From contig JAPKAY010000008.1 in assembly GCA_028825045.1 (NCBI GenBank), forward strand, positions 1 to 64,000: a DNA stretch of 64,000 nt, written 5' to 3'. A program made the position numbers and the translations under genes. Numbering within the stretch: the first letter of the stretch is position 1; each line of letters opens with the position of its first letter. The stretch is from Halioglobus sp. (GTDB taxonomy: Bacteria; Pseudomonadota; Gammaproteobacteria; Pseudomonadales; Halieaceae). Of this stretch, positions 45,564-55,485 are shown in pieces. Below the pieces are notes generated by a model. The model was not told where the DNA came from. It ran no database searches and saw nothing but the letters and a program-made list of their open reading frames with translations.

Positions 45564-46313
45564 TCAGGCCTTGATGCCGCGGTGCAGTGCGACGATGCCG
45601 CCGGTCATGTTGTGGAATTCGCACTGGCAGAAGCCAGCGTCCTCCATCATACCCAACAAGGTGTCCTGGTCCGGGTGTTTGCGGATGGATTCTGCCAGAT
45701 ATTGATAGCTGTCACTGTCATTGGCGATCAGGCGTCCCATGAGCGGCAACACGCGGAAGGAATAAGTATCGTAAGCTTTGCTGAGCAAAGGATTGCCCGG
45801 CTTGGAAAACTCCAGCACCAGCAGTCGACCCCCGGGTTTGAGCACGCGCAACATCGAGCGCAGCGCCAGGTCGATATCGGTGACATTGCGCAAGCCAAAG
45901 GCAATCGTGATGCAGTCAAAACTGTCGTCTGGAAATGGCAGGTATTGGGCATCGGCCTGCACAAATTCGATAGTGCGCTGGCGTCCCTGATCCAGCAGTT
46001 TGTCTCGGCCCACCCGTAACATGGAATCGTTGATGTCGGCCAGGACTACGCGACCTTCCGGCCCTACCAGTTCGGCAAAACGCGCCGCCAAATCACCGGT
46101 GCCGCCGGCGATGTCCAGCACAGCGTTGTTTTTGCGCACGCCGCTCAACTCGATTGTGAAGCGCTTCCAGATCCGGTGTATGCCGCCTGACATAAGGTCG
46201 TTCATTACGTCGTAGCGTGCCGCCACTGAATGAAAAACCTCGCCCACGAGTCCGGCTTTGGCATCCTTGTCGACTTCCTTATAACCGAAGTGTGTGGTGT
46301 CTTTCTCGCTCAT
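45564..46313 (-). CDS. ubiE: Ubiquinone/menaquinone C-methyltransferase UbiE
   Basis: UbiE performs the C-methylation in ubiquinone (and menaquinone) synthesis. The 249-residue class I methyltransferase has the SAM loop D-I-A-G-G-T-G-D-L and the family patterns [14 protein letters not shown] and F-G-L-R-N-V-T-D. A probable promoter -10 box lies upstream. It heads the ubiE-ubiJ-ubiB-hisI-hisE-tatABC run. Confidence 0.96.
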   Translation of the reverse strand: MSEKDTTHFGYKEVDKDAKAGLVGEVFHSVAARYDVMNDLMSGGIHRIWKRFTIELSGVRKNNAVLDIAGGTGDLAARFAELVGPEGRVVLADINDSMLRVGRDKLLDQGRQRTIEFVQADAQYLPFPDDSFDCITIAFGLRNVTDIDLALRSMLRVLKPGGRLLVLEFSKPGNPLLSKAYDTYSFRVLPLMGRLIANDSDSYQYLAESIRKHPDQDTLLGMMEDAGFCQCEFHNMTGGIVALHRGIKA

Positions 46314-46345
46314 ACTGCCTCCGTCCGGGATTGGGGCAAGGGTGC

Positions 46346-46376
46346 ATTATAACCTGATGCGAGCGCCTGACGGCAA
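46346..46376 (-). promoter_or_regulatory. Probable promoter of the ubiE run
   Basis: On the minus strand TATAAT (46351-46346) lies 33 bases above the ubiE start, with TTGCCG (46376-46371) 19 bases upstream of it. The -10 is exact, but the spacer is longer than ideal. Confidence 0.45.
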
Positions 46377-46456
46377 TTAGCGCCCTCAACCTATTCAGAC
46401 TTCCGAGCTTAAACGCAACGACCGAAGCGTCTGAAGAGGAAATTACTGGGTGCACA

Positions 46457-46846
46457 CTACCTGGAGAGATCTAGCACCTGAACGTCCGGATCACGACTGG
46501 CGCCAGCGTCAGCCAGTCGATCGAGGTAGACCTGCCATTTGGCCTCCTGATTTTTGCCCAGCTCATACAGGTAAGTAAAGGCGTACAGCCCGGTATCGTG
46601 GCCGTCGTCGAAGACGAGTTGCAGGGCGTAGTTGCCCACCGGTTTGATGTCAGTGATGGCAACTTTAAGTTTTCCCGTTTGCAATACTTCCTGCCCGGGC
46701 CCGTGGCCCAGCACTTCCGCAGAAGGAGAGTAAACGCGCAGATATTCGCAGCTCAGGCTAAAGCGTTCGCCGTTGGCATACTCGAGCTCAAGCTGCCGGG
46801 AGCGGCTGTGCAATTGTATGGCAACGGGTTTAGTTTGTTCGGCCAC
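46457..46846 (-). CDS. DUF971 protein (gamma-butyrobetaine hydroxylase N-like)
   Basis: A 129-residue protein consisting of one DUF971 domain. The pattern L-E-Y-A-N-G-E-R-F-S-L-S-C-E-Y-L-R-V-Y-S-P matches the GBBH-like N-terminal zinc-binding module, though only one Cys is seen in this segment. It also has Y-A-L-Q-L-V-F-D-D-G-H-D-T-G-L-Y and L-Y-E-L-G. Its role is unproven. The gene is linked to hslVU, 2 bases from hslU, a common placement. Confidence 0.85.
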   Translation of the reverse strand: MAEQTKPVAIQLHSRSRQLELEYANGERFSLSCEYLRVYSPSAEVLGHGPGQEVLQTGKLKVAITDIKPVGNYALQLVFDDGHDTGLYAFTYLYELGKNQEAKWQVYLDRLADAGASRDPDVQVLDLSR

Positions 46847-46848
46847 AA

Positions 46849-48174
46849 TTACAGGATAAACCGGGACAGGTCATCGTCAGCGCTAAGTTCCTGCAATTGT
46901 TTGTCAACGTAGGCAGCGTCAACGCTGAGGGAGGCGTCTTGAACGCCAGCATCTGCAGCGCCGAAGGAAGTGTCCTCCAGCAGTCGCTCCATCACTGTGT
47001 GCAGTCGGCGCGCGCCGATATTTTCGGTTCTTTCGTTCACTTTCCAGGCTGTCTCGGCAATACGCCGCAATCCGTCCGCGCTGAAAGTTAGCTCGAGGCC
47101 TTCGGTGGCCAGCAGTGCCTGGTACTGTTCGGTTAGGGAGGCGCTGGGTTCCGTTAGAATACGTTCGAAATCGTCCGGTGTAAGTGCCGCGAGCTCCACC
47201 CGGATAGGTAGGCGGCCCTGCAGTTCGGGAATGAGATCAGAGGGTTTGGCCAGATGAAACGCCCCCGAAGCAATAAACAGGATGTGATCGGTTTTGATCA
47301 TTCCGTGCTTGGTGCTGACGGTTGACCCCTCGATCAGTGGTAACAGGTCGCGCTGCACGCCCTCGCGCGATACTTCCCCTCCACCGCCGTTTTCGGCACG
47401 TTTTGCTACCTTGTCTAACTCGTCGAGGAATACGATGCCGTTCTGTTCCGCTTCGGTTACCGCTTTTTGTTTGAGGTCGTCCTCGTTGATCATTTTCGCT
47501 GCTTCTTCATCACACAGTGCAGTGAGTGCCGCTTTCACTGGCATTTTGCGGGTTTTCTGTTGCTGCCGGGACATATTGGAAAACATGCTTTGCAGCTGAC
47601 TGGTCATCTCCTCCATACCTGGCGGGGCCATGATCTCCATCCCCGGCAGGCTAGTGCTTACTTCCAGTTCGATCTCTTTCTCATCGAGGTCGCCCTCGCG
47701 TAGCCTTTTGCGCAGCAGTTGGCGTGTGGTGGAAGTTGTATCAGGTTCGGAGTCGCGGGCCGGGGGCAGCAGTATATCGAGAATGCGCTCCTCGGCCGCT
47801 TCCTCTGCGCGAAAACGTACGCGTGTCATTTCCTGTTCGCGGTACATTTTGATGGCAACATCCACCAAGTCGCGAATAATCGATTCAACATCGCGCCCAA
47901 CGTAGCCTACCTCGGTGAACTTGGTTGCCTCAACCTTGACGAAAGGTGCGTTGGCCAATTTGGCCAGTCGTCGAGCGATCTCTGTTTTGCCGACACCGGT
48001 GGGGCCAATCATCAGTATATTTTTGGGCGTGATTTCGGCTCGGAGCTCTTCGGGCAATTGCATACGTCGCCAGCGATTGCGAAGAGCAATCGCGACAGCG
48101 CGCTTGGCGTCGTCCTGGCCGATAATGTGTTTGTCCAGTTCGTGAACAATCTCGCGGGGAGTCATATTGGACAT
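46849..48174 (-). CDS. hslU: HslUV protease ATPase subunit HslU
   Basis: HslU is the AAA+ unfoldase that feeds proteins to HslV. The 441-residue protein has Walker [10 protein letters not shown], the pore-loop segment G-Y-V-G-R-D-V-E, Walker [10 protein letters not shown], and an intermediate domain insertion (about 110-240). The final residues D-D-L-S-R-F-I-L form the tail that inserts into HslV. It lies 8 bases after hslV. Confidence 0.97.
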   Translation of the reverse strand: MSNMTPREIVHELDKHIIGQDDAKRAVAIALRNRWRRMQLPEELRAEITPKNILMIGPTGVGKTEIARRLAKLANAPFVKVEATKFTEVGYVGRDVESIIRDLVDVAIKMYREQEMTRVRFRAEEAAEERILDILLPPARDSEPDTTSTTRQLLRKRLREGDLDEKEIELEVSTSLPGMEIMAPPGMEEMTSQLQSMFSNMSRQQQKTRKMPVKAALTALCDEEAAKMINEDDLKQKAVTEAEQNGIVFLDELDKVAKRAENGGGGEVSREGVQRDLLPLIEGSTVSTKHGMIKTDHILFIASGAFHLAKPSDLIPELQGRLPIRVELAALTPDDFERILTEPSASLTEQYQALLATEGLELTFSADGLRRIAETAWKVNERTENIGARRLHTVMERLLEDTSFGAADAGVQDASLSVDAAYVDKQLQELSADDDLSRFIL

Positions 48175-48182
48175 GTAGGGGC

Positions 48183-48722
48183 CTAAAAATCCAGTTGTTC
48201 GATGGTTCGATTGTGGTTGGTGTAGATGCAGATGTCGGCAGCGATGCCAAGGCCTTTTTCCACGATGGTGCTAGCGTCCAGCTCGGTGTTGTCCAGCAGA
48301 GCGCGGGCGGCCGACTGGGCAAAGGGCCCACCTGAGCCTATAGCGATAAGATTATCCTCGGGCTCTATGACATCACCGTTGCCGGTGATAATGAGGGAGG
48401 TTTCTTTATCTGCTACTGCCAGTAGTGCCTCAAGTCTTCGCAGGGCACGTTCGGTGCGCCAGGCTTTGGCCAGTTCCACCGCTGCGCGGACCAGGTGGCC
48501 CTGGTGTTTTTCCAGCTGTGCTTCAAACAGTTCGAACAAGGTAAATGCATCGGCAGTGCCACCGGCAAAACCGGCCAGAACCTGATCATGATAGAGGCGT
48601 CTCACCTTGCGGGCGTTCCCTTTCATCACAGTATTGCCCATGGACACCTGGCCGTCGCCGCCAATGACTACGCTGTTGCCGCGGCGTACGGATAAAATGG
48701 TCGTACCTCGAAACTGTTCCAC
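48183..48722 (-). CDS. hslV: HslUV protease peptidase subunit HslV
   Basis: HslV is the proteasome-beta-like peptidase of the HslUV complex, with an N-terminal threonine nucleophile. The frame starts [14 protein letters not shown], so a six-residue propeptide would have to be removed to expose Thr7, unlike the E. coli form, which starts [15 protein letters not shown] and F-A-G-G-T-A-D-A follow. The gene forms an operon with hslU. Confidence 0.95.
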   Translation of the reverse strand: MEQFRGTTILSVRRGNSVVIGGDGQVSMGNTVMKGNARKVRRLYHDQVLAGFAGGTADAFTLFELFEAQLEKHQGHLVRAAVELAKAWRTERALRRLEALLAVADKETSLIITGNGDVIEPEDNLIAIGSGGPFAQSAARALLDNTELDASTIVEKGLGIAADICIYTNHNRTIEQLDF

Positions 48723-48872
48723 AATATTTCTCCGTTTGGCAACTTGCCGAGCGTCGCAAAGGGGAGTGGCGATGCATGTGCGTTCAATGTGGGTCTAGCT
48801 GTATAGGTTCAGTACACCCTGTTCGGTTTGATATGGGGCAAAGTCAGGAAAATTCAAGCCCTGATGTCGATG

Positions 48873-49469
48873 TCAGGGGTTCCCTCTCTTCAGTAGCAGC
48901 GTGGCTATATTCTGATTGGCCGTAAGACCGCGGGCTTTGGTCATCGCTGCGTGGGACTCAAACGGGCCGAGGTAAACCCGGAACACGCGGACATTGTCGC
49001 TGACAGCTTCTTGCACTCTGGGCTCCAAACCCAACAGCAGTAGCTCAGCCCGTCGCTGGTCAGCATCGTTCCTCTGCCGGAATGATCCCGCCTGCAGAAC
49101 ATACACGTCTGCCGAAGCGGCGACATTGGGTTTGCTGACATCGGCTGCGGGCTCAACTGCCACTGTTTCCGGATCCGTTTCAAAGGTTTGCTGAGGCAGG
49201 AGTGTATAAAAGTCAAAGCGGGGTTTGGGAACAGGTTCCGCTGGCTGCGCGAGTGCTTGTTGGTCCTGTACAGAGCCTATGGAGGTGGGCAGTGCTCCCA
49301 GATAAGCCAGAAAGCTTATGAACAGACCTGTCGCTACGCCGGCAAAGTATAGTTGCCAGCCTCTGCCTCCCGAATGACCCTTGGCTGCGCTTCGTTGGGT
49401 TTGCTGTTTCCTGGCGGGTGTTTTTTTGGTGCGGCTTGAACGACCCTTTTTGGCATAGTCTTGGGCCAT
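48873..49469 (-). CDS. SPOR-domain membrane protein, FtsN-like
   Basis: A 198-residue bitopic protein. A basic cytoplasmic N-terminus (about 1-38) is followed by a membrane segment (about 40-62), a Pro/Ala-rich periplasmic linker, and a C-terminal SPOR domain (about 120-195) beginning Y-V-L-Q-A-G-S-F-R. SPOR domains bind denuded septal peptidoglycan, and FtsN triggers septal synthesis. It sits 3 bases after argS, as in Pseudomonas. Whether it is the true FtsN or a paralogue cannot be decided here. Confidence 0.85.
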   Translation of the reverse strand: MAQDYAKKGRSSRTKKTPARKQQTQRSAAKGHSGGRGWQLYFAGVATGLFISFLAYLGALPTSIGSVQDQQALAQPAEPVPKPRFDFYTLLPQQTFETDPETVAVEPAADVSKPNVAASADVYVLQAGSFRQRNDADQRRAELLLLGLEPRVQEAVSDNVRVFRVYLGPFESHAAMTKARGLTANQNIATLLLKRGNP

Positions 49470-49471
49470 TT

Positions 49472-51157
49472 TTACATCGTCTCCGGGGCGGATACGCCCA
49501 GCAAGCTCAGCCCGTTGGCGATAACCTGGCCTACCGCCTGGCTAAGAGCAATCCGCGCATCGCGCAAGCCCTGATCGTCAACTAACATTTTGTGCGCGTT
49601 GTACCAGGTGTGAAAATCGCCGGCCAATTCGCGCAGGTAAGCCGCCACAGTGTGTGGCTCACTATTAAGGGCCGCGCTGGCCACCACCTCGGGATATCGG
49701 TCCAGGCGCCTCAATAGAGTTTTCTCGTGTTCCTCTTGCAATTTGTCGAGGTTCTGCAGCGCGCGTTCAGCTTGCCACTCCCACCCCTGTTCTTTGAGTT
49801 TGCGCATAACACTGCAGGCTCGTGCGTAGGCGTACTGAATATAATACACAGGGTTGTCGTTGCTTTGAGATAGAGCCAGGTCAATATCAAAAGTTAGTTG
49901 CGAATTGGGAGCTCGGGCCACTAAAAAATAGCGGGTCGCGTCACAGCCGACTTCGTCAACAAGGTCTCGGAGGGTGAGGTAGCTACCGGCGCGTTTTGAG
50001 AGTTTTACTTCCTTGCCATCGCGCATCACGGTGACCATCTGATGTAGGACATAGTCCGGCCAGCCTTCTGGGATATCCAGCTCCAGTGCCTGTAGGCCCG
50101 CGCGAACGCGAGTGACGGTACTGTGATGATCCGCACCTTGTTCATTGATGACCCGCTCAAATCCGCGCTGCCACTTGTTGAAATGATAGGCGACGTCTGG
50201 AAGAAAATAAGTGTAGCTGCCGTCGCGCTTGCGCATCACACGGTCTTTGTCATCGCCGAAATCAGTGGTGCGCAGCCACAGGGCGTCGTCCTTCTCGTAG
50301 CAGTGTCCTTTTTCGATGAGGCGCTCGACCGTGCGCTCCACAGCACCGTTCTGGTACAGGGATGATTCCAGGAAATACGCATCAAAATGGACTGCAAACG
50401 CTTTCAGATCCAGATCTTGTTCCCGCCGGAGATAGCCCACAGCGAACTGTCGAATGCTTTCAAGGTCCTCCGGGTTACCTGAGCCCGTGACTTGTCGGTC
50501 CTGTGCATCAACGGAGTCACCACGCAAATAGGCGTTCGCGAGTTCTGCGATGTATTCACCTCGATAGCCATCCTCGGGCCACCCCGTATCATCCGGCGAC
50601 AGGCCTGTGCAACGGGCCTGCACTGACAATGCCAGGTTTTGAATTTGCGCACCGGCGTCGTTGTAGTAGAACTCGCTGGAGACATCCCAGCCGGTGGCTG
50701 TTAGTAGGCGACAAAGGCTATCGCCTACTGCGGCCCCCCGCCCGTGTCCGACGTGGAGTGGCCCGGTGGGGTTAGCGGAAACAAACTCCACCTGTACCTT
50801 GCGGCCACTGCCGGTATTGCTGGTGCCAAATGAAGCGGTCTGATTAAGAATTGTGCTGACAACAGTCTGGTTACTGGCATCGGACAGGAAAAAGTTAATA
50901 AACCCAGGGCCAGCGATTTCAGTGCGTGTTACCAAGGGACTGGCTGGGAGTGCATCGCAGATTAAGGCGGCGAGCTCACGCGGTTTCGTCTGTGCGGGTT
51001 TTGCCAGAGAGAGCGCGATGTTGCTAGCCAGATCGCCATGGCTCTTGTCACGGGTGTGATCGATGTGCACTTGCGGCGCGATATCTGTCGGCAGCAGGCC
51101 TTGTTTAACCAGCGAATCCAAAGCCTCATGGATCAGCCGAGCGAGATCTTCCTTCAT
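49472..51157 (-). CDS. argS: Arginyl-tRNA synthetase
   Basis: ArgS charges tRNA-Arg. This is a 561-residue class I enzyme with the additional N-terminal domain. The ATP motif is P-L-H-V-G-H-G-R-G. The late segment K-L-S-K-R-A-G has the lysine position of KMSKS, degenerate as is common in ArgS. The DALR-type anticodon-binding domain is C-terminal, ending S-A-P-E-T-M. The region 51158-51398 upstream is without a gene. Confidence 0.96.
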   Translation of the reverse strand: MKEDLARLIHEALDSLVKQGLLPTDIAPQVHIDHTRDKSHGDLASNIALSLAKPAQTKPRELAALICDALPASPLVTRTEIAGPGFINFFLSDASNQTVVSTILNQTASFGTSNTGSGRKVQVEFVSANPTGPLHVGHGRGAAVGDSLCRLLTATGWDVSSEFYYNDAGAQIQNLALSVQARCTGLSPDDTGWPEDGYRGEYIAELANAYLRGDSVDAQDRQVTGSGNPEDLESIRQFAVGYLRREQDLDLKAFAVHFDAYFLESSLYQNGAVERTVERLIEKGHCYEKDDALWLRTTDFGDDKDRVMRKRDGSYTYFLPDVAYHFNKWQRGFERVINEQGADHHSTVTRVRAGLQALELDIPEGWPDYVLHQMVTVMRDGKEVKLSKRAGSYLTLRDLVDEVGCDATRYFLVARAPNSQLTFDIDLALSQSNDNPVYYIQYAYARACSVMRKLKEQGWEWQAERALQNLDKLQEEHEKTLLRRLDRYPEVVASAALNSEPHTVAAYLRELAGDFHTWYNAHKMLVDDQGLRDARIALSQAVGQVIANGLSLLGVSAPETM

Positions 51158-51398
51158 TTTATTGAGGACTTACCTGGTTTACTGCAAAGGGTTAATGGGC
51201 GCGGGGCTTCAGGCGCGTGGTTATACGGGAGTGGAAACCGACGTTGAAAAAGCCTCGGACTTAACTCCCGGTATTATCCTTATTACGACGGGCAATGGCC
51301 AGTGAAGTCGCAATCGTGTATTAGCTCAAATTGGAAATGGGGCCTGACCTCATCCTTCGACACGTTACTTTAATTGCAAACTGTGGGGCTACCCTCAG

Positions 51399-53594
51399 TC
51401 AGAATACGTCCTGCGGGTCAATATCTATCGACCACTTGAGCCCGTGCCGTGCTGGAATTTCTTCCGCCTTTGCCACGAGTGTGGTGGCGGCAGCCTGCGC
51501 GGTCCTGCGGCTGCTAGCGGTGAGCAGCAACTGACACCGATACCTGCCCGCGCGACGCTGCATCGGAGAGGGCAGAGGCCCGATCAGCACTGCATCGCTG
51601 GGGAGGTGGCGAGCGGACTGCTGCCTCAGGTTTTGCAGGAACTGCTCGCCATGATCTGCGTTGGCGCAGTCAGTGCGCAGTATCACCAATTGGCCTGCGG
51701 GAGGCATACCCGATTCCTGGCGTCGCTTTAGCATCTCCCTGGCTTGTTCGGCATAGCTGGTGTTCAACATGGCCAGCAGAGACGGGTGATCTGGGTAGTG
51801 TGTCTGTAGAATGACTTGTCCAGGCACGTCAGCTCTCCCGGCGCGTCCGGCCACCTGGGTGAGTAGCTGAGCCATGCGTTCCTCGCCACGAAAGTCAGCG
51901 CTGAACAATAGAGCGTCGGCGTCAATAACCGCAACCAGGCTCACGCCGGGAAAATGGTGACCTTTGGTGAGCATCTGGGTGCCCAGTAGAATGCAAGGCT
52001 CGCTCCTACCGATGTCGTCCACTAGCGTTTGCATGGCATCTCTGCCCTGCATGGAGTCACTGTCGACCCTATGGATAGGCCACTGCTGAAAGCGTGTGTG
52101 TAGAAATTCCTCCGTTTGCTCTGTGCCCAGTCCGGCGGCCACCAATTGTTCGCTATGACATGTGGGACATTGCCTTACCAGCACACTGGTATCGCCACAG
52201 TGATGACAGCGCAGACGGTGTCGGCGTCGATGTATGGTCAGGCGCGCGTCACAGGCGCTGCATTCGGCGATCCAACCGCAGTCGTGACACTGCAGGGTGG
52301 GAGCGTAGCCTCGACGGTTGAGGAACAATAATGCCTGTTGCCCTGAGGTCAATGTGGCATCAACCGCGTCTACCAGCGTCCTTGACAGACCTGCTCGCAG
52401 TGTCTGCTGGCGTATATCCAGCGCTTTTATGTCTGGCAAACGTGCACTGCCGGCCCTGTGAGTCAGACGATGATGCTGATAACGGTCGGCCAGTATATTT
52501 TGAATGCTCTCAAGGGAGGGGGTGGCACTGCCTAGGAGGACCGGGCAGGAATGTATCTGAGCCCGCTTTACCGCGACGTCTCTGGCGTTGTAGCGGAATC
52601 CGTCCTGTTGCTTGTAGGAGCCATCGTGCTCTTCATCCACAATAATCAGGCCTAGCTTGGCCAGTGGTGTGAAAATCGCCGAGCGAGTGCCGATCACGAT
52701 GTGGGCGGTGCCAGTGCGGGCATCTTCCCAGGCGCGGTAGCGCTGGGCATCGGTGAGACCGGAATGCAGGACTGCGATATTGGCGCTAAACCGCTGCCCA
52801 AAGCGCGCCAGTGTCTGCGGCGTTAGGCCAATTTCCGGGACCAGGACAAGCGCCTGAAGATCCCGTTGCAGACAGCCCTCTATTAACTGTAGGTAGATTT
52901 CGGTTTTGCCACTGCCGGTGACGCCCTCCAGAAGATGGCAATTGAACCCCTCTGGTGAGTCTCGAAGCGCTGCCAGCGCCGATACCTGTTCTGCATTTAG
53001 TGTCAGCCCGGGGTGGCTAGTGGCAGATTGCTCTACAGGGCTTATCGCACAAGTCTCAATCAGCTGTTTGTCCCGCAAGCTGCGCAACACACTGGTGCTG
53101 ATGTTCTGTTGCTTGAACTCGCTGTTGTCGATGGCGGACTTTTCTCTGAGCATTCTGATCACCTCGGCTTGCCGGGGTGATTTTGGCAGGGCTTCTGTGG
53201 GAAGACCTTTACCGCGAGTCGTTAGTGTCCAGCCAGGCGCGCCATGTTGCTGCGGCTTACCTTCGCGCAGGCGTTTGGGAAAGACCGCGCTGTAAACTTC
53301 CCCCGGGGGGTGGTGGTAGTAGTGTGTTGCCCACTGGCACAGCTGCATTAGGTGAGGGTCAATCAAGGGGGTTGGGTCGAGGAGCTCCAGCGCCTGTTTG
53401 AGCGAGTTGGCCGCGATACTGCTGTTCTCACAGACGCCAAGTAAATAGCCGGTTACTTCGCGCCGCCCGAAAGGCACGCGCAGCCTGACGCCGGGTTGCA
53501 GGGAGGCCAACTCGGCCGCTGTCATCCCAGCGGGAGGCAGGTAGTCAAAAATGCGGCGCAAAGGAGTGGGTATTACCAGACGAAGTACGGGCAT
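51399..53594 (-). CDS. priA: Primosomal helicase PriA
   Basis: PriA restarts stalled replication forks by loading the primosome. The 731-residue protein has a 3'-end-binding domain, winged helix and SF2 helicase: Walker A G-V-T-G-S-G-K-T, box D-E-E-H-D-G. Eight cysteines then form two zinc-binding knots (C-x-x-C pairs around C-H-D-C-G, C-H-H-C-G and C-P-T-C-H). The length and order match the Pseudomonas protein. It is divergent from rpmE, with a short intergenic region. Confidence 0.96.
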   Translation of the reverse strand: MPVLRLVIPTPLRRIFDYLPPAGMTAAELASLQPGVRLRVPFGRREVTGYLLGVCENSSIAANSLKQALELLDPTPLIDPHLMQLCQWATHYYHHPPGEVYSAVFPKRLREGKPQQHGAPGWTLTTRGKGLPTEALPKSPRQAEVIRMLREKSAIDNSEFKQQNISTSVLRSLRDKQLIETCAISPVEQSATSHPGLTLNAEQVSALAALRDSPEGFNCHLLEGVTGSGKTEIYLQLIEGCLQRDLQALVLVPEIGLTPQTLARFGQRFSANIAVLHSGLTDAQRYRAWEDARTGTAHIVIGTRSAIFTPLAKLGLIIVDEEHDGSYKQQDGFRYNARDVAVKRAQIHSCPVLLGSATPSLESIQNILADRYQHHRLTHRAGSARLPDIKALDIRQQTLRAGLSRTLVDAVDATLTSGQQALLFLNRRGYAPTLQCHDCGWIAECSACDARLTIHRRRHRLRCHHCGDTSVLVRQCPTCHSEQLVAAGLGTEQTEEFLHTRFQQWPIHRVDSDSMQGRDAMQTLVDDIGRSEPCILLGTQMLTKGHHFPGVSLVAVIDADALLFSADFRGEERMAQLLTQVAGRAGRADVPGQVILQTHYPDHPSLLAMLNTSYAEQAREMLKRRQESGMPPAGQLVILRTDCANADHGEQFLQNLRQQSARHLPSDAVLIGPLPSPMQRRAGRYRCQLLLTASSRRTAQAAATTLVAKAEEIPARHGLKWSIDIDPQDVF

Positions 53595-53647
53595 TACGGC
53601 CTAGTGAATGATGAGAAAAAGCCATTGTAGCAAATCGAGCGGTCCTC

Positions 53648-53675
53648 TTGCTTATCACGCTGCGTCTGTTAAGAT
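53648..53675 (+). promoter_or_regulatory. Candidate promoter for rpmE
   Basis: TTGCTT (53648-53653) and TAAGAT (53670-53675) are separated by 16 bases. The resulting leader would be about 100 bases. Both boxes deviate from consensus. Confidence 0.4.
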
Positions 53676-53783
53676 GCCCGCCTATTTTTTGAGCAGCCCG
53701 CGTGTAAGGCCGCTTTACTCCCCTTAAGGTGCGGTGCTCGGCGTTGGTCGGGTGGCGGTGCCAACGACAAGGAGCAACACCCA

Positions 53784-53999
53784 ATGAAAGCAGACATTCA
53801 TCCCAAGTATGAAGCCGTTACAGCTACCTGTAGCTGTGGTAATACCATCCAAACACGCTCTACAATCTGTGAAGATTTTCATGTCGATGTGTGTTCACAA
53901 TGCCATCCATTTTTTACCGGCAAGCAAAAGGTTCTGGACACTGGTGGCCGCGTGGATCGCTTTAACAAGCGCTTCGGCGGTCGCGGGACCAAGCGCTAA
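53784..53999 (+). CDS. rpmE: 50S ribosomal protein L31 (zinc form)
   Basis: L31 bridges the ribosomal subunits. The 71-residue protein contains the zinc-binding C-x-C near residues 16-18 (T-C-S-C-G-N) and C-x-x-C (C-S-Q-C-H-P-F) further on, marking the zinc-requiring C+ form. Zinc-limited cells often replace it with a C- paralogue, which is not in this window. A ribosome-binding site (AAGGAG) precedes the ATG, and a terminator follows. Confidence 0.97.
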   Translation: MKADIHPKYEAVTATCSCGNTIQTRSTICEDFHVDVCSQCHPFFTGKQKVLDTGGRVDRFNKRFGGRGTKR

Positions 54000-54040
54000 A
54001 GGAAGAAGGCACGTCCTGGTGTTACTCCGATAGCTCCGAT

Positions 54041-54073
54041 AGCGCCATTGCCCCAACGGGCCGGCGCTTTTTT
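54041..54073 (+). terminator. Rho-independent terminator after rpmE
   Basis: AGCGCC (54041-54046) pairs with GGCGCT (54063-54068), with an inner GCCC/GGGC stem, followed by a run of T. It is 42 bases after the rpmE stop. Confidence 0.85.
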
Positions 54074-54231
54074 TTTGCCTGAAGTATCACTTGTAACCCA
54101 AATTAGGCGTTTTTGATCGCGTGTACCCAAACTTTCCAAAAGGGTAAATTTCTAAGCTTGTTACTCATGCCCCTTTTCTATATTCTCGGGGCCCTTTTTC
54201 CGCAGGTCCTTCCGCGCGCACAGGTAGTCCC

Positions 54232-55482
54232 ATGCCCAAAGACTTGAAACGAGACGCACTGGCCTATCACGCCGAACCAGTGCCCGGAAAAATCAGTATT
54301 GAATTGACCAAGCCTGCGGAAACGCTGCGGGATCTGGCCCTCGCATATAGTCCAGGTGTCGCGGAACCCTGCCGTGAAATTGCCCGCGAACCGGATCTGG
54401 CTTACCAGTACACCGGTAAGGGTAACCTGGTGGCCGTAATCAGTAATGGCACTGCGGTGTTGGGACTGGGAAACCTCGGGGCACTGGCGGGAAAGCCGGT
54501 GATGGAAGGTAAAGCACTCCTCTTTAAGCGGTTTGCCGGCATTAATGCAATTGATATCGAAGTTGACGTCGAGGACACGGAGGCTTTTATTACGACGGTG
54601 TCGCATATCGCCTGCACGTTTGGCGGTATCAATCTTGAAGATATCAAAGCGCCAGAGTGTTTTGAGATTGAATCTGCCCTGATAGCGCAATGTGATATTC
54701 CAGTATTCCATGATGATCAACATGGTACGGCCATTGTTACTGCCGCCGGGCTGATCAATGCACTGAAAATTCAAGATAAATGCATGGAAGATGCGGTCAT
54801 CACCTGCCTCGGTGCTGGTTCCGCAGCCATCGCCTGTATGCGGTTGTTGGTGAGCATGGGCGCCCGGCGGGAAAATATTTTTATGTTGGATCGTCGCGGC
54901 GTTATTTATGAGGGTCGCGAAGGTCTTAATGTGTACAAAGAGGAGTTCGCCAACCACACCGATAAACGAACCCTCACGGATGCTATCGATGGGTCCGATG
55001 TTTTTATCGGTCTCTCTGGAGCGGACCTGTTGACCGCGGAGATGCTGCTCTCGATGGCCGAACGCCCCGTGGTATTTGCCTGTTCAAATCCCGACCCGGA
55101 AATCAAGCCGGAGCTGGCTCTGGCGACTCGCGACGACCTGATAATTGCCACCGGACGCTCGGATTATCCCAATCAGGTGAACAATGTACTGGGCTTTCCC
55201 TTTATTTTTCGTGGTGCCCTGGACGTACGAGCCAGCCGCATCAATGAAGAGATGAAAGTGGCCGCAGTACTAGCGTTAAGTGCGCTGGCTCGAGAGCCCC
55301 TTTCCGCAGATATGTTGGCAGCTTGCGAGCAGGACGCTCTGGAATTTGGCCGCGATTATATTATCCCTAACCCCCTGGATCCGCGATTGCTCAATCATAT
55401 TGCCCCCGCGGTGGCAAGGGCTGCAGTGGATAGCGGCGTCGCACGCCTGCCCTATCCGGCGAATTATCACCCCACTCTCTAA
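54232..55482 (+). CDS. maeB: NADP-type malic enzyme, short form
   Basis: The enzyme decarboxylates malate to pyruvate, making NADPH. The 416-residue protein has the malic-enzyme substrate region with Y-S-P-G-V-A-E-P, the metal-binding F-H-D-D-Q-H-G-T-A segment and the Rossmann motif C-L-G-A-G-S-A-A-I-A. It lacks the C-terminal phosphotransacetylase-like domain of E. coli MaeB, so it is the compact form also found in pseudomonads. It is convergent with mrcA, 3 bases apart. Confidence 0.92.
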   Translation: MPKDLKRDALAYHAEPVPGKISIELTKPAETLRDLALAYSPGVAEPCREIAREPDLAYQYTGKGNLVAVISNGTAVLGLGNLGALAGKPVMEGKALLFKRFAGINAIDIEVDVEDTEAFITTVSHIACTFGGINLEDIKAPECFEIESALIAQCDIPVFHDDQHGTAIVTAAGLINALKIQDKCMEDAVITCLGAGSAAIACMRLLVSMGARRENIFMLDRRGVIYEGREGLNVYKEEFANHTDKRTLTDAIDGSDVFIGLSGADLLTAEMLLSMAERPVVFACSNPDPEIKPELALATRDDLIIATGRSDYPNQVNNVLGFPFIFRGALDVRASRINEEMKVAAVLALSALAREPLSADMLAACEQDALEFGRDYIIPNPLDPRLLNHIAPAVARAAVDSGVARLPYPANYHPTL

Positions 55483-55485
55483 GAA

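Noticed and set aside
51333..51362. GC-rich imperfect palindrome GGGGCCTGACCTC upstream of argS, resembling REP-type repeats
   Set aside because: Only one copy noticed and the symmetry is poor; no transposase or second copy in the window.
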